In this document: positions 38,092-45,321 of the stretch, piece by piece
How positions within the stretch are numbered: position 1 is the stretch's first letter
Layout of the letters: the number at the start of each line of letters is the position of its first letter
Virus record (IMG/VR): IMGVR_UViG_3300033388_003361
Coordinates: 1-46,153 of that record
From: a virus
Reading direction: 5' to 3' (one strand)
DNA length: 46,153 nucleotides
Translations under genes and position numbers: made by a program
Notes under the pieces: generated by a model
The model's database searches: none
What the model was told of the DNA's origin: nothing
Seen by the model: only the letters and a program-made list of their open reading frames with translations

Positions 38092-40527
38092 CTAAATTGA
38101 GTCTTTTAACGCCACTTTTCCGGCTTTTCCAACACCTACCACAATAAGAGAATCACCCTTCTTATATCTTCCCCAGGTAACACCGCGCCGCCTTTCTTTA
38201 ACGCCATGCTGATTGTGATTTGGGTCAACTTCATGAAGCGATCCGTTCTTCGCCATGTTACGAATATCTTGAACCATCCTAGAAGGATATCGATTCTCTG
38301 GGAATGCTTTTCGGCACCATTCAGTGATCGCCCCATGCTGTATAAACACCTTTTTATCATGCGGTATTCCTAACTCTTGAAGACCGTATTTGATCATATC
38401 GGCAATGGATCTCGACTCTTCTTCGTCAATGTTTGATTCAGCTTTAACATCAGCTAGCACCTTGATCGCATCGCTGTAAGCTTCAGATGATCCACACATC
38501 GGAGCAAGAACACGTTCCTCAAACTCAGGAAAACGAGTGCACGACTGGGATTGCATTTTAAAAGCTTCCCCAGAAGTACCATGATTCAGTATATCGGTGA
38601 TATCAGCAATAATATTCATTCGGTTATTCCTGATGTAGTCCATCACTCGGCTCTTCCAAAGTGTAGATTTTACCGACTTCTTAAGGATAACGTAGTAAGA
38701 ACGTATAGCTATATCGTTGTCAACAGTCGCGGAATTGGCTGTTATTACATAGTTTAGGTTATTCGGCCTACACTCTTCACCACGACCATAAGGAGCTTTA
38801 CCCGATATATGGGAAGATGTGATCATGTCGGCAAGCTGAGGACATTTGAACTCACCCACGACATTATCAATCAGCACCATACGGGATAAACGCCCCTCAC
38901 TGGAAACAAGCCGGCGAACAAGCTCATCGGGATTCTGTCTCAACTGATTCGGGTTAGTTCTTACCAATCCACCGCGCTGCGAATCGGGAGCCTGGTACAA
39001 TGTTGAGATAACTTCTACAAGGGTTGTTTTTCCCACTCCAGCCCCATGTTCACTATCAATGATCCACGATGGCTTAGGTATTCCAGGGATGTAATAAAGC
39101 GGAGCAGCAATGAACGCCTTAAGGAATGACTTTTGCGCCTCATCGGCCGGATTAAAGAATTCAACGAACTCCTTGAAGTAATGATGATCACTACTGGGTT
39201 CGGGCAGTTTTTCGTGAGCATAATAAACATCTCTACGGGGCGGCCAGTCTGGAACGTATGAAATTGACTCATATCGCTCAGCACTGGAAAGGATTCCCTC
39301 GAAGAACTCTTGCTTAGGAACAAAACCTTCACCAGCAGCCCACCATATGCGGCGTTTTGACTTCATTCCCATCCATGAGAATAGAGAAGAACTGTTAAAA
39401 ATAGGATTAATCAATCCCGTTTCCCGGTCGTGGTCGAACAATTGCTCACCAACTTTCTTAGGGAAGTCAAGAAATCTACGCTTAGAGTCTTTAATAACTT
39501 CCTCTATCTGGCGCGGTTCTTTCTCAACTGTAACTTTCTTTTTTTCGTTTGTTGTCTTTTTGGGGATATAATTTAAAAAATCAACTTCATTCGCAAGTTT
39601 TGCATCGTTTATAATAGGATTAAAATCATCATCCTGAAGCAAGGTCTGATCTAGTTGTTCTAATGATTCGAGAAGTTGATGTAGGTCGCTGGCTGTGTGC
39701 CTTTCGACTTTTATGTATTCTGTGACATCTCCTTTCGGAGCTTGGCTCGTGGATGTCATAAAGATTGCTGTGGCAGCATCTTTTATTTTTAAAGCTACTA
39801 AGCGGGCATGGACCAGGCCAATCGGCTCAGTTTGTCCTTTTAGGATTTTGATATCGTTGTCGTACAAGATGAAAACCTTTTTACCTTCGAAGTATTGAGC
39901 GAAGGTGTCAGGCCATTTTTTAGAGCCTCCGGAATTGGTTGTTGCCGGATACCCTATCTCTTTGAGAGTCTCAACGTCCTTCTCGCCCTCCACGATACAA
40001 ACCCACTCACTATCGGCGAATCCTTTGAGATTATATGGTATTCGCTCAACACCTTTCATGCTCCATTTGTTTTCGCTTTCCCTCTGAAGGAACTCTTTAT
40101 CCTTTTCGGGATGTTCAAGCCTTAACACCTCATACCTGGTTACACCTTCTAAATCAACGTAAGGGTAAATTGCTGTACACTTGAACCCTTCACTGATTAG
40201 CTTTTCATATCTCGTACCGGGGTGAAAGTCGGTCCTTTTCTTCATTTTAGGATCGAGCTTGTAATATTCTCCAAGCTCTTTTTGTGCAGAAAGCAGATCA
40301 ACTTGCCGGAACCGAACAACCAAATCAAGGATAGAGCCTTTATCATTTGTGACAAAATCAACCCATCCGGTTTCGTTTATACTTAACGCTCCCGAATCGG
40401 AAGCCGGACGCCATGGGATATTAAATTGATCTCTTTCCCCCTTTACTGGAGTCATATTCAGAACTGTAATTGCGTAATCTAAGCAGCTACCAGCTTCTTT
40501 TATTTCATCATAGTCGTAGAATTCCAT
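38092..40527 (-). CDS. Primase-helicase with degenerate zinc domain
   Basis: An 811-aa replication protein. The first about 90 residues have the layout of a CHC2 primase zinc domain (DYAITVLNMTPVKGERDQFN, then IPWRP, later GSILDLV) but the zinc Cys/His are missing. TOPRIM motifs follow: VCIVEGEKDVETL (Glu180, Asp184) and ILYDNDI (223-225). The helicase Walker A is EHGAGVGKTT near residue 510, with LIDNV and an Asn-rich sensor TANSAT after it, an SF3/AAA-like end. Start at ATG 40527 behind AAGGA. Confidence 0.9.
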   Translation of the reverse strand: MEFYDYDEIKEAGSCLDYAITVLNMTPVKGERDQFNIPWRPASDSGALSINETGWVDFVTNDKGSILDLVVRFRQVDLLSAQKELGEYYKLDPKMKKRTDFHPGTRYEKLISEGFKCTAIYPYVDLEGVTRYEVLRLEHPEKDKEFLQRESENKWSMKGVERIPYNLKGFADSEWVCIVEGEKDVETLKEIGYPATTNSGGSKKWPDTFAQYFEGKKVFILYDNDIKILKGQTEPIGLVHARLVALKIKDAATAIFMTSTSQAPKGDVTEYIKVERHTASDLHQLLESLEQLDQTLLQDDDFNPIINDAKLANEVDFLNYIPKKTTNEKKKVTVEKEPRQIEEVIKDSKRRFLDFPKKVGEQLFDHDRETGLINPIFNSSSLFSWMGMKSKRRIWWAAGEGFVPKQEFFEGILSSAERYESISYVPDWPPRRDVYYAHEKLPEPSSDHHYFKEFVEFFNPADEAQKSFLKAFIAAPLYYIPGIPKPSWIIDSEHGAGVGKTTLVEVISTLYQAPDSQRGGLVRTNPNQLRQNPDELVRRLVSSEGRLSRMVLIDNVVGEFKCPQLADMITSSHISGKAPYGRGEECRPNNLNYVITANSATVDNDIAIRSYYVILKKSVKSTLWKSRVMDYIRNNRMNIIADITDILNHGTSGEAFKMQSQSCTRFPEFEERVLAPMCGSSEAYSDAIKVLADVKAESNIDEEESRSIADMIKYGLQELGIPHDKKVFIQHGAITEWCRKAFPENRYPSRMVQDIRNMAKNGSLHEVDPNHNQHGVKERRRGVTWGRYKKGDSLIVVGVGKAGKVALKDSI

Positions 40528-40634
40528 GCGTTCGTCCTTTTTGTTTGAGTTGATTGTTGGCATTTAGGGCAATATCTATTTTTTGCAGGCACTCCGCAGC
40601 ATAGACAATTTTTTCCTATTTGGTGATGGGTCAT
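40500..40634 (-). CDS. Zinc-ribbon mini-protein overlapping primase, 44 aa
   Basis: ATG at 40634; the peptide begins MTHHQIGKNCLCCGVPAKNR and contains CLCC (10-13) and CPKC (22-25), a complete zinc ribbon. It overlaps the primase start by 28 bases in another frame. As the primase lacks its own zinc ligands, this protein could supply a zinc domain in trans (inference). No strong ribosome binding site is visible upstream. Confidence 0.6.
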   Translation of the reverse strand: MTHHQIGKNCLCCGVPAKNRYCPKCQQSTQTKRTNAWNSTTMMK

Positions 40635-40726
40635 ATTTATCTCTATTTTTAGGGTTAAAAAAAGACCGCATAACATAACATTAGCAGTCTTGAGGGCTTT
40701 GATTTTTATTTGGTTGGTATTACTGA

Positions 40727-40921
40727 TTAGTTTATTTCTTGTTTAGCTCTCCATACTGTTTCAACCACTCGGTCTAGTGCAGTTTCGGGGCTTCCTTTTA
40801 ATGTGTCTCTGTGGATTTGAAGAATTACAGCCTCAAGTTCTTCAATTCTATCAACAGCTTTATTATATTGGGATGCTACTGTACAACTTCCTGGACTTTC
40901 ATCATGTTTTTTAAATTTCAT
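40727..40921 (-). CDS. Small helical protein, 64 aa
   Basis: ATG at 40921 follows the GAGGTG of a junction repeat. The protein is one or two amphipathic helices (YNKAVDRIEELEAVILQIHR, then ALDRVVETVWRAKQEIN), acidic overall. It follows the radical SAM gene across one of the stop/SD-type repeats (40929-40952). No family recognised. Confidence 0.7.
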   Translation of the reverse strand: MKFKKHDESPGSCTVASQYNKAVDRIEELEAVILQIHRDTLKGSPETALDRVVETVWRAKQEIN

Positions 40922-40928
40922 TACTTAC

Positions 40929-40952
40929 ACCTCAATCGTTGGTTATTCGGGC
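40929..40952 (-). repeat. Junction repeat type 2, copy e
   Basis: Carries the radical SAM stop codon in CCGAATAA, then CCAACGATTGAGGTG, which supplies the ribosome binding site of the next gene. See copies a-d. Confidence 0.7.
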
Positions 40953-41821
40953 TGGTTATTAAAAACCCAGTCGTTAGTTACTGAGCCGTCGGAGTAGATT
41001 ACCTTAAAGGTGTCTTCGGTTTCTATGTCAATCTTTTTCTGTCCTTCCGTATCCACAAAGCAGCAACTAAATGATTCTGCGTTAGCTCCTTTAGCGTATG
41101 GACAAAGGCGTTTAACTGAGACGTTAATTCCTGCTTGCCTGTAGCGAAAAGTACACCCTTTTATAATTAGGTCTTTTACTTCTCTGTTATTTACATGGTG
41201 AAATTCTCCAAAGAAGTATTTGGCTTCGACAAATTGATCTGAGTTAACCTTTTTAAGTTCTGTCAATCTTAGATTCTGAGCTCCTAAATTTTTTGTGAGA
41301 AGCACCATACGAGGAACTGCTTCTGCTTTTTCCCAGTCATCGTATTCGTTATTGAATGTTGAATTTATAGATACATCAAATTCTTTGTATGTAAGGGCAT
41401 CTTTGATAATAGCAAAGGCTACTATGCCGCCTAATACTTCCGCGTTCTTAGCTTCGTCGTAGTGGTGTACTGAAATTTGGAGTTCGTCAATCAGTCCATT
41501 AAGCTCCTTAACCCGCTCTCGTGTCAGTAGAGATCCGTTAGTATTTAATACTATTCTTATCTTACTCTTTCTTAGAAGTACGCAGAGTTTAATTACATTA
41601 TTGAACTCTAAGAATGGCTCACCACCAGTGATAATTACCGTCTTGTACTCTTTTAGTTTATTGGCCTCTTCTGCTATTTTGAAGACATCTGCAACGTTGC
41701 AATCCTTTCCATCTCTATCAACACAGAAATCGCAACTCATATTGCAGGCACTTGTGATCTTAATTGAGATCATTTTCTCAGCATGTTTGCTACATAGGTT
41801 GTTTCTATGGGGCGTTATCAT
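40943..41821 (-). CDS. Radical SAM enzyme
   Basis: A 292-aa radical S-adenosylmethionine protein. The [4Fe-4S] motif CNMSCDFC (Cys26, Cys30, Cys33) and GGEP (66-69) are intact; LNTNGS and ISVHHYDE follow as in MoaA-like enzymes. Further cysteines, GCTFRYRQ, LCPYAKG and FSCCFVD, near residues 215-255 could bind a second cluster, again MoaA-like. No QueE partners (QueC, QueD, FolE) and no viperin signature beyond the shared core are seen, so the product is unknown. GGAG eight bases before the ATG. It lies downstream of the cytosine methyltransferase; a link to DNA or nucleotide modification is only a possibility. Confidence 0.9.
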   Translation of the reverse strand: MITPHRNNLCSKHAEKMISIKITSACNMSCDFCVDRDGKDCNVADVFKIAEEANKLKEYKTVIITGGEPFLEFNNVIKLCVLLRKSKIRIVLNTNGSLLTRERVKELNGLIDELQISVHHYDEAKNAEVLGGIVAFAIIKDALTYKEFDVSINSTFNNEYDDWEKAEAVPRMVLLTKNLGAQNLRLTELKKVNSDQFVEAKYFFGEFHHVNNREVKDLIIKGCTFRYRQAGINVSVKRLCPYAKGANAESFSCCFVDTEGQKKIDIETEDTFKVIYSDGSVTNDWVFNNQPE

Positions 41822-41828
41822 TTATTTA

Positions 41829-41850
41829 TCTCCATCGTTCCTATTTCGGA
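41829..41850 (-). repeat. Junction repeat type 2, copy d
   Basis: CCGAAATAG (stop of the 38-aa gene), then GAACGATGGAGA, giving the GGAG site of the radical SAM gene. A more diverged member of the family. Confidence 0.6.
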
Positions 41851-41957
41851 GTTTGCTTGTAGTTATTCCAGTACCACAAATCAAATTCCTTTATTGTTTT
41901 AAATCCGTGATTTTTCATTATTGCTTTTCGGCATTCTGCAAGAGTTTTCCATTTCAT
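41841..41957 (-). CDS. Micro-protein, 38 aa
   Basis: ATG at 41957 follows GAGGTGATT of a junction repeat. The protein starts MKWKTLAECRKAIMKNHGFK and ends in an aromatic stretch (LWYWNNYKQTPK). It is basic and probably helical. It ends in the repeat that leads to the radical SAM gene. No family recognised. Confidence 0.65.
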   Translation of the reverse strand: MKWKTLAECRKAIMKNHGFKTIKEFDLWYWNNYKQTPK

Positions 41958-41960
41958 AAT

Positions 41961-41988
41961 CACCTCAATTTATCATTCGTTATTCGGA
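41961..41988 (-). repeat. Junction repeat type 2, copy c
   Basis: TCCGAATAACGAATGATA, then AATTGAGGTG: it contains the stop of the 62-aa gene and the ribosome binding site of the 38-aa gene. A short insertion distinguishes it from copy a. Confidence 0.7.
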
Positions 41989-42168
41989 TTTTTCTATTTC
42001 TTCGAGAAGTCTTTCAACTTCACTTTTGCTTAGAGTGATTGAAACATCAGCGGACTGATAACAGTTTGAAGCGATGTATTCAAGATGAATAGATAATTCT
42101 CCATTGCTGTACGAATCAAACTCTGCTTCAGTCCTGCCACCTCTTTCGTGTCTGTGTGTTATCTCCAT
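41980..42168 (-). CDS. Small acidic protein, 62 aa
   Basis: ATG at 42168 follows GAGGTGAATAT. The N-terminal part has HRHERGG, then beta strands (LSIHLEYIASN, ADVSITLSK) and a C-terminal helix SEVERLLEEIEKSE. It sits between two type 2 junction repeats, so it may be an exchangeable cassette. Function unknown. Confidence 0.7.
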   Translation of the reverse strand: MEITHRHERGGRTEAEFDSYSNGELSIHLEYIASNCYQSADVSITLSKSEVERLLEEIEKSE

Positions 42169-42173
42169 ATATT

Positions 42174-42196
42174 CACCTCATCGTTCGTTATTCGGA
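42174..42196 (-). repeat. Junction repeat type 2, copy a
   Basis: The most complete copy: TCCGAATAACGAACGA followed by TGAGGTGA. It carries the stop TAA of the upstream gene and the ribosome binding site of the next. Confidence 0.75.
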
Positions 42197-42457
42197 CTTA
42201 TCAATGAAGTCATATTGAACTATATCATCCTTGTTATTATCCCAGATATCTAAATCAGCCCTACAGCATGAAGAGACTGGGACTATTTCAACTTCTCGAC
42301 TAATAAGGTCTCCAAATTTAGTATCTGTTCTACTGCATTCGAATTCATCTTCAACAACACTACAAGAACCACAACCGTTGCTACACATATATTCTTGGCC
42401 TTTCAAAAGCCCTGGCATTGCATACTTGCCTACGATCTTTGTTCTATCACAAATCAT
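42188..42457 (-). CDS. Cys-rich protein, 89 aa
   Basis: The ATG at 42457 follows the previous stop directly (TAAATG). Cysteines occur in MCSNGCGSCSV, FECSRTD and SSCCRADLD; the first cluster could bind zinc or iron-sulphur. The protein is acidic and has no membrane segment. It is coupled to the zinc-ribbon gene upstream. Cys content next to a radical SAM gene is notable, but no partner motif is known to me. Confidence 0.72.
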   Translation of the reverse strand: MICDRTKIVGKYAMPGLLKGQEYMCSNGCGSCSVVEDEFECSRTDTKFGDLISREVEIVPVSSCCRADLDIWDNNKDDIVQYDFIDKSE

Positions 42458-42583
42458 TTATACCTCAGTTGTTAGTTGTTTAGAGTCGTTAAAACTTTTA
42501 TTACAGCAATTACAATAGTGACCTTTATCTCCAATTGGCTGCGTTGCTACAGAATTGCAGTGCGGACATTCTACAATTTTCAT
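42458..42583 (-). CDS. Zinc-ribbon mini-protein, 41 aa
   Basis: ATG at 42583 after GAGGTCAAA from a junction repeat. The peptide begins MKIVECPHCNSVATQPIGDK and continues with HYCNCCNKSF: CPHC and CNCC at about 6-9 and 24-27, a complete zinc ribbon. Directly abuts the Cys-rich gene. Function unknown. Confidence 0.72.
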   Translation of the reverse strand: MKIVECPHCNSVATQPIGDKGHYCNCCNKSFNDSKQLTTEV

Positions 42584-42586
42584 TTT

Positions 42587-42610
42587 GACCTCATCGTTCG
42601 TTTACCGGAT
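42587..42610 (-). repeat. Junction repeat type 2, copy b
   Basis: ATCCGGTAAACGAACGA, then TGAGGTC: stop codon of the methyltransferase plus ribosome binding site of the zinc-ribbon gene. Differs from copy a at three positions. Confidence 0.7.
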
Positions 42611-43591
42611 TAATTGTTTCTTAATTCTTTCCCCGATCCATCTCATTACAGGAACAGCCATTGAATTTCCAAGAGCTTTGTAACGTGGACCATCAGAACA
42701 AAGCTGTTCTGAATGCTTTGGTTTTCCATAAGGAATATTTGTATGTCCATCGGGAAAACCTTGTAGCCGTTCATACTCCCTCACTGTTAAGCGGCGCACT
42801 TCCTTTTCGCTTACTAATACCTGCGGGTCTTTGTAGTCCCTTGCTCCTAAAGTTTCACTGGCTCCTCTGCGTTCTCTAGCTCTACATCCGGGCATAAACG
42901 TAACCGTGTCGCATTGCTCAGTCGGTCGCTCCGGCGGGCATGTCCTCTGCGGGCCTTCGAGCTCAAATAATACCTTTCGGGGATCAAACCCCTTTCGAGC
43001 ACTTGCGACAACGAACACGCGACGCCTTCGTTGGGGTACTCCAAAAAATTGAGCATCGAGGACTCGCCAGGCGACTTTCCTCTGTGGTCCAAACACACAA
43101 CCTGCGTTTGTCCATCTTCCCCCTGAAGGCTCCAATGGATTTTTTTCACCGGCAAGCGCTCCAAGAAAGCATCCAAAAGCGTTGTCTTTGGTGTTGAGAC
43201 AACCTGGGACGTTTTCCCACAAGCAGACTGCAGGTTCATCCCCGCGAACATGTCTAACTGAATCAATTGCATCTAATAACCTCACATAGCTAAGTGTTAA
43301 TTGTCCTCGTTTATCTTCAAGAGATTTGCGTAAACCTCCGACACTAAACGCTTGGCAGGGAGTGCCACCAATTAAAATGCTTGGTGCTTCAACTTCATTT
43401 GCTAAAACCTTCCCTCTTATCTCAGTCATATCACCAAGATTCTTTGTTTCCGGCCAATGGTGGGCCAATACTGCAGTAGGGAATTTCTCTATTTCGGCAA
43501 ACCATGCAGCTTTCCAACCATGTGGCTCTAATGCAATCGAGGCAGCCTCTACGCCAGAGCACACCGAACCGAAATCAACGATACTATCCAT
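42602..43591 (-). CDS. C5-cytosine DNA methyltransferase
   Basis: A 329-aa Dcm-type enzyme that transfers a methyl group from SAM to C5 of cytosine. Motif I is VDFGSVCSGVEAA, motif IV GGTPCQAFSVGG with catalytic Cys79, motif VI ENV (126-128), motif VIII VPQRRRRVFVV, motif IX/X RYKALGNSMAVPV near the end. The target-recognition region between VIII and IX is short. No cognate restriction enzyme lies nearby, so it probably protects phage DNA from host restriction or mimics host methylation. The ribosome binding site GGGA sits eight bases upstream. Confidence 0.95.
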   Translation of the reverse strand: MDSIVDFGSVCSGVEAASIALEPHGWKAAWFAEIEKFPTAVLAHHWPETKNLGDMTEIRGKVLANEVEAPSILIGGTPCQAFSVGGLRKSLEDKRGQLTLSYVRLLDAIDSVRHVRGDEPAVCLWENVPGCLNTKDNAFGCFLGALAGEKNPLEPSGGRWTNAGCVFGPQRKVAWRVLDAQFFGVPQRRRRVFVVASARKGFDPRKVLFELEGPQRTCPPERPTEQCDTVTFMPGCRARERRGASETLGARDYKDPQVLVSEKEVRRLTVREYERLQGFPDGHTNIPYGKPKHSEQLCSDGPRYKALGNSMAVPVMRWIGERIKKQLIR

Positions 43592-43753
43592 TTCTGTTTT
43601 CCCATTATTTTCCGACCGTCTCCAAATGTGTGGATTGCCGGACTGTTTAAAGTTAATTACTGCTTATCGAGTTGAGTTCTCGGAGTAAATCACGACTTGC
43701 TGAAAAACTCCGGTTACTCAATTTCTCCCGTTTTGCTCGGACTATTGCAAATA

Positions 43754-43770
43754 ATCCGTTATACGGACGG
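43754..43770 (-). repeat. Junction repeat type 1 hairpin, copy g
   Basis: ATCCGTTATACGGACGG on the plus strand: TCCG and CGGA stems with a 5-base loop, just after the Tad1-like gene stop. Its loop links the two repeat families. Confidence 0.75.
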
Positions 43771-43775
43771 TTGCC

Positions 43776-44228
43776 TTACTGCTGATTAGTTCCCTCAACG
43801 CCTCGACGAACCCTGTCATGTGTTCTTTTCTGCAACCACATCATAGCTTCTTCAATATGAGTAAGAGCAACAGCATTAGCTTTGCAGCTGAACGGCCCCG
43901 ACTGAAAACCTTCAAGGCGATCAATAACAAGAGCAAGCAAAGCCTCATTTGTTACGCCATTAACACCATTTTCTTTGATTGGCCCGTTCTGAAAATGGAC
44001 ATTCACATTGTCATCATCAGGACAAAGAATATTGTATTCGTGATTTGCGTTGCCTTGTCCCTTTTCATCAAGTACAAGAATTGTTAGTTCACCTTCAGTG
44101 ACTCCGGTCTTGTGCGTAAATAGCTCTCTTTTCATTTCATTCTCCTGTTTTTGTTTATTTTGAAAATCTAATACGCAATAACCTATTGCGTGGTCACAAT
44201 TCTTTTGATTACATTCTAGTTTCTTCAT
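43776..44228 (-). CDS. Tad1-like anti-Thoeris protein
   Basis: A 150-aa protein. Residues 63-150 match the Tad1 pattern I recall: HEYNI, VHFQNGPIKENGVNG, VTNEALLALVIDRLEGFQ, then CKANAVALTHIEEAMMWLQK and RTHDRVRRGVEGT. Tad1 sequesters the TIR-made signal 1''-3' gcADPR and blocks Thoeris; the remembered binding residues (an Asn, then Arg at +17 and +21) correspond to Asn118, Arg135 and Arg139. The first 31 residues form a separate Cys-rich piece (Cys6, Cys11, Cys18). An inner ATG at 44135 with GGAG would give a 119-aa classic-size Tad1. The outer start follows a junction hairpin, as for its neighbours. Confidence 0.7.
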   Translation of the reverse strand: MKKLECNQKNCDHAIGYCVLDFQNKQKQENEMKRELFTHKTGVTEGELTILVLDEKGQGNANHEYNILCPDDDNVNVHFQNGPIKENGVNGVTNEALLALVIDRLEGFQSGPFSCKANAVALTHIEEAMMWLQKRTHDRVRRGVEGTNQQ

Positions 44229-44238
44229 ATTTCACCTT

Positions 44239-44255
44239 GTCCGAAAAACGGACGG
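44239..44255 (-). repeat. Junction repeat type 1 hairpin, copy h
   Basis: GTCCGAAAAACGGACGG: GTCCG/CGGAC stem with a loop of five A (U in RNA), between the Cys-rich gene stop and the ribosome binding site of the Tad1-like gene. Confidence 0.8.
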
Positions 44256-44257
44256 AT

Positions 44258-44545
44258 TTAGTCTTCAATGCGCGGTATCATCTCTTCTTTATCACAATTG
44301 ATACATTCGAAAACCCAACATCCACTATTGTGATTATCACCATGATCACAATAGCCTTCATCTGAACATTGAGTTCTGCTTAAACAGTCATCCATTCTTT
44401 TATTCAATTCGACAATATCTGAACCTTTGTGTACATATTTCTCGTTGTCTTCATCCCACACACCATTGGCTCGGCAATCATCACAAGATGTTGATTCAAC
44501 TATCTTAAATATATCACCGCCACACTTACACTTTTTAATACACAT
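44258..44545 (-). CDS. Cys-rich putative zinc protein, 95 aa
   Basis: ATG at 44545 follows AAGGAG. Cysteine groups are CIKKCKCGG, TSCDDC, CLSRTQC, YCDHG and CINCDKE: about ten Cys plus His, enough for two zinc sites. N-terminal and C-terminal zinc ribbons seem separated by an acidic helix. No family recognised. It lies between two type 1 junction hairpins. Confidence 0.75.
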   Translation of the reverse strand: MCIKKCKCGGDIFKIVESTSCDDCRANGVWDEDNEKYVHKGSDIVELNKRMDDCLSRTQCSDEGYCDHGDNHNSGCWVFECINCDKEEMIPRIED

Positions 44546-44557
44546 ATTTTCTCCTTA

Positions 44558-44574
44558 GTCCGAGAGACGGACGG
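44558..44574 (-). repeat. Junction repeat type 1 hairpin, copy i
   Basis: GTCCGAGAGACGGACGG: five-base stem, loop AGAGA. Three bases after the YopX-like gene stop. Confidence 0.8.
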
Positions 44575-44576
44575 TT

Positions 44577-44981
44577 CTAGTCGTGTATATTACCGATGAT
44601 TTCAAAATCGCTATCGTTCCAGTTGTATATACTTTCCTCAAGATTGCCACATTCTGACCTTAGTAACCACCTATCTTCCTCCCATGAAACTATAAGTATA
44701 AATTCCTTTCTGCATGTGTGATAGTCATCATATTCAACAACATAAAGGAGTTTATCTCCATTGAAGATGAGATTTTTATCTTTATCATTGCGACCAGTAC
44801 CTTGTTCTATGATGCAGTCATTTGGTTGTATTTGAATTTTGACATCTTTATCCTCTATACAATTATACCCTTTGCAAGTTGCCCAAACTCCTTCGTTAGA
44901 ATCCAGATGAAGATGCTGGACCTCATAGTATTTTTTGCGTTTCTTGTGCCACGCTCTAAATTTCATTCTATCTTTATTCAT
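44577..44981 (-). CDS. YopX-family protein
   Basis: A 134-aa YopX-type phage protein. The family start R-x-K-FRAWH is present at about residues 5-11, then a linker, the G-x-x-DK-x-x-x-LIFNGDKLLY segment that corresponds to the usual TGLKDKNGKEIYEGDI block, and the closing FEIIGNIHD. YopX proteins are frequent in phages and plasmids; their role is not established. AAAGGTGATAT precedes the ATG. It sits between type 1 junction hairpins. Confidence 0.85.
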   Translation of the reverse strand: MNKDRMKFRAWHKKRKKYYEVQHLHLDSNEGVWATCKGYNCIEDKDVKIQIQPNDCIIEQGTGRNDKDKNLIFNGDKLLYVVEYDDYHTCRKEFILIVSWEEDRWLLRSECGNLEESIYNWNDSDFEIIGNIHD

Positions 44982-45000
44982 ATATCACCTTTATTTAGTA

Positions 45001-45017
45001 GTCCGAAAAACGGACGG
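45001..45017 (-). repeat. Junction repeat type 1 hairpin, copy j
   Basis: GTCCGAAAAACGGACGG, identical to copy h over its 17 bases, between the 96-aa gene stop and the YopX-like gene. Confidence 0.8.
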
Positions 45018-45018
45018 C

Positions 45019-45309
45019 TTAACGATTTTTTTTGTTTTTACGCTCTTTATATCGCCTCTTCTCTCCCTTATCTCCAAACAAGTAGAATGTCGAGCTGCTT
45101 GGCGTTGCGTCTGGTGATACATAGAAGTAAAGACGGCGCCACCCCCAACAAGGCAATGGTAAACGAAAGCAGATATAACCCCATCTTGATTTAATATTGA
45201 CGCCCCAATGCATTGCGTTGCGACCGTAAATAGTTATAGGCCCGATATTCAAATGGCCAGAAAACCACCTATCCCAAAAATTATTAGCGTGTTTATTTTT
45301 TTTAAACAT
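45019..45309 (-). CDS. Trp-rich small phage protein, 96 aa
   Basis: ATG at 45309 follows AAGGGTAAAAAC; the longer reading to 45390 runs through the upstream gene and the hairpin and is not supported. The protein is rich in Trp, Phe and Arg (FWDRWFSGHLNIGP, LPLPCWGWRRLYFYV), with PDATPSSSTFYLFG near the C terminus, a pattern seen in a conserved but uncharacterised phage family, and ends in a Lys/Arg tail. Membrane-surface or nucleic-acid binding is possible. Confidence 0.75.
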   Translation of the reverse strand: MFKKNKHANNFWDRWFSGHLNIGPITIYGRNAMHWGVNIKSRWGYICFRLPLPCWGWRRLYFYVSPDATPSSSTFYLFGDKGEKRRYKERKNKKNR

Positions 45310-45321
45310 GTTTTTACCCTT

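Noticed and set aside
42847-43272. A 141-codon reading overlapping the methyltransferase in another frame
   Set aside because: The methyltransferase has all catalytic motifs in order; the overlapping reading is a shadow without a ribosome binding site.
43677-43752. A possible 22-codon TTG-start peptide between the Tad1-like gene and the methyltransferase
   Set aside because: A GGGAG site exists, but the rare start, tiny size and lack of overlap signals leave it unsupported.
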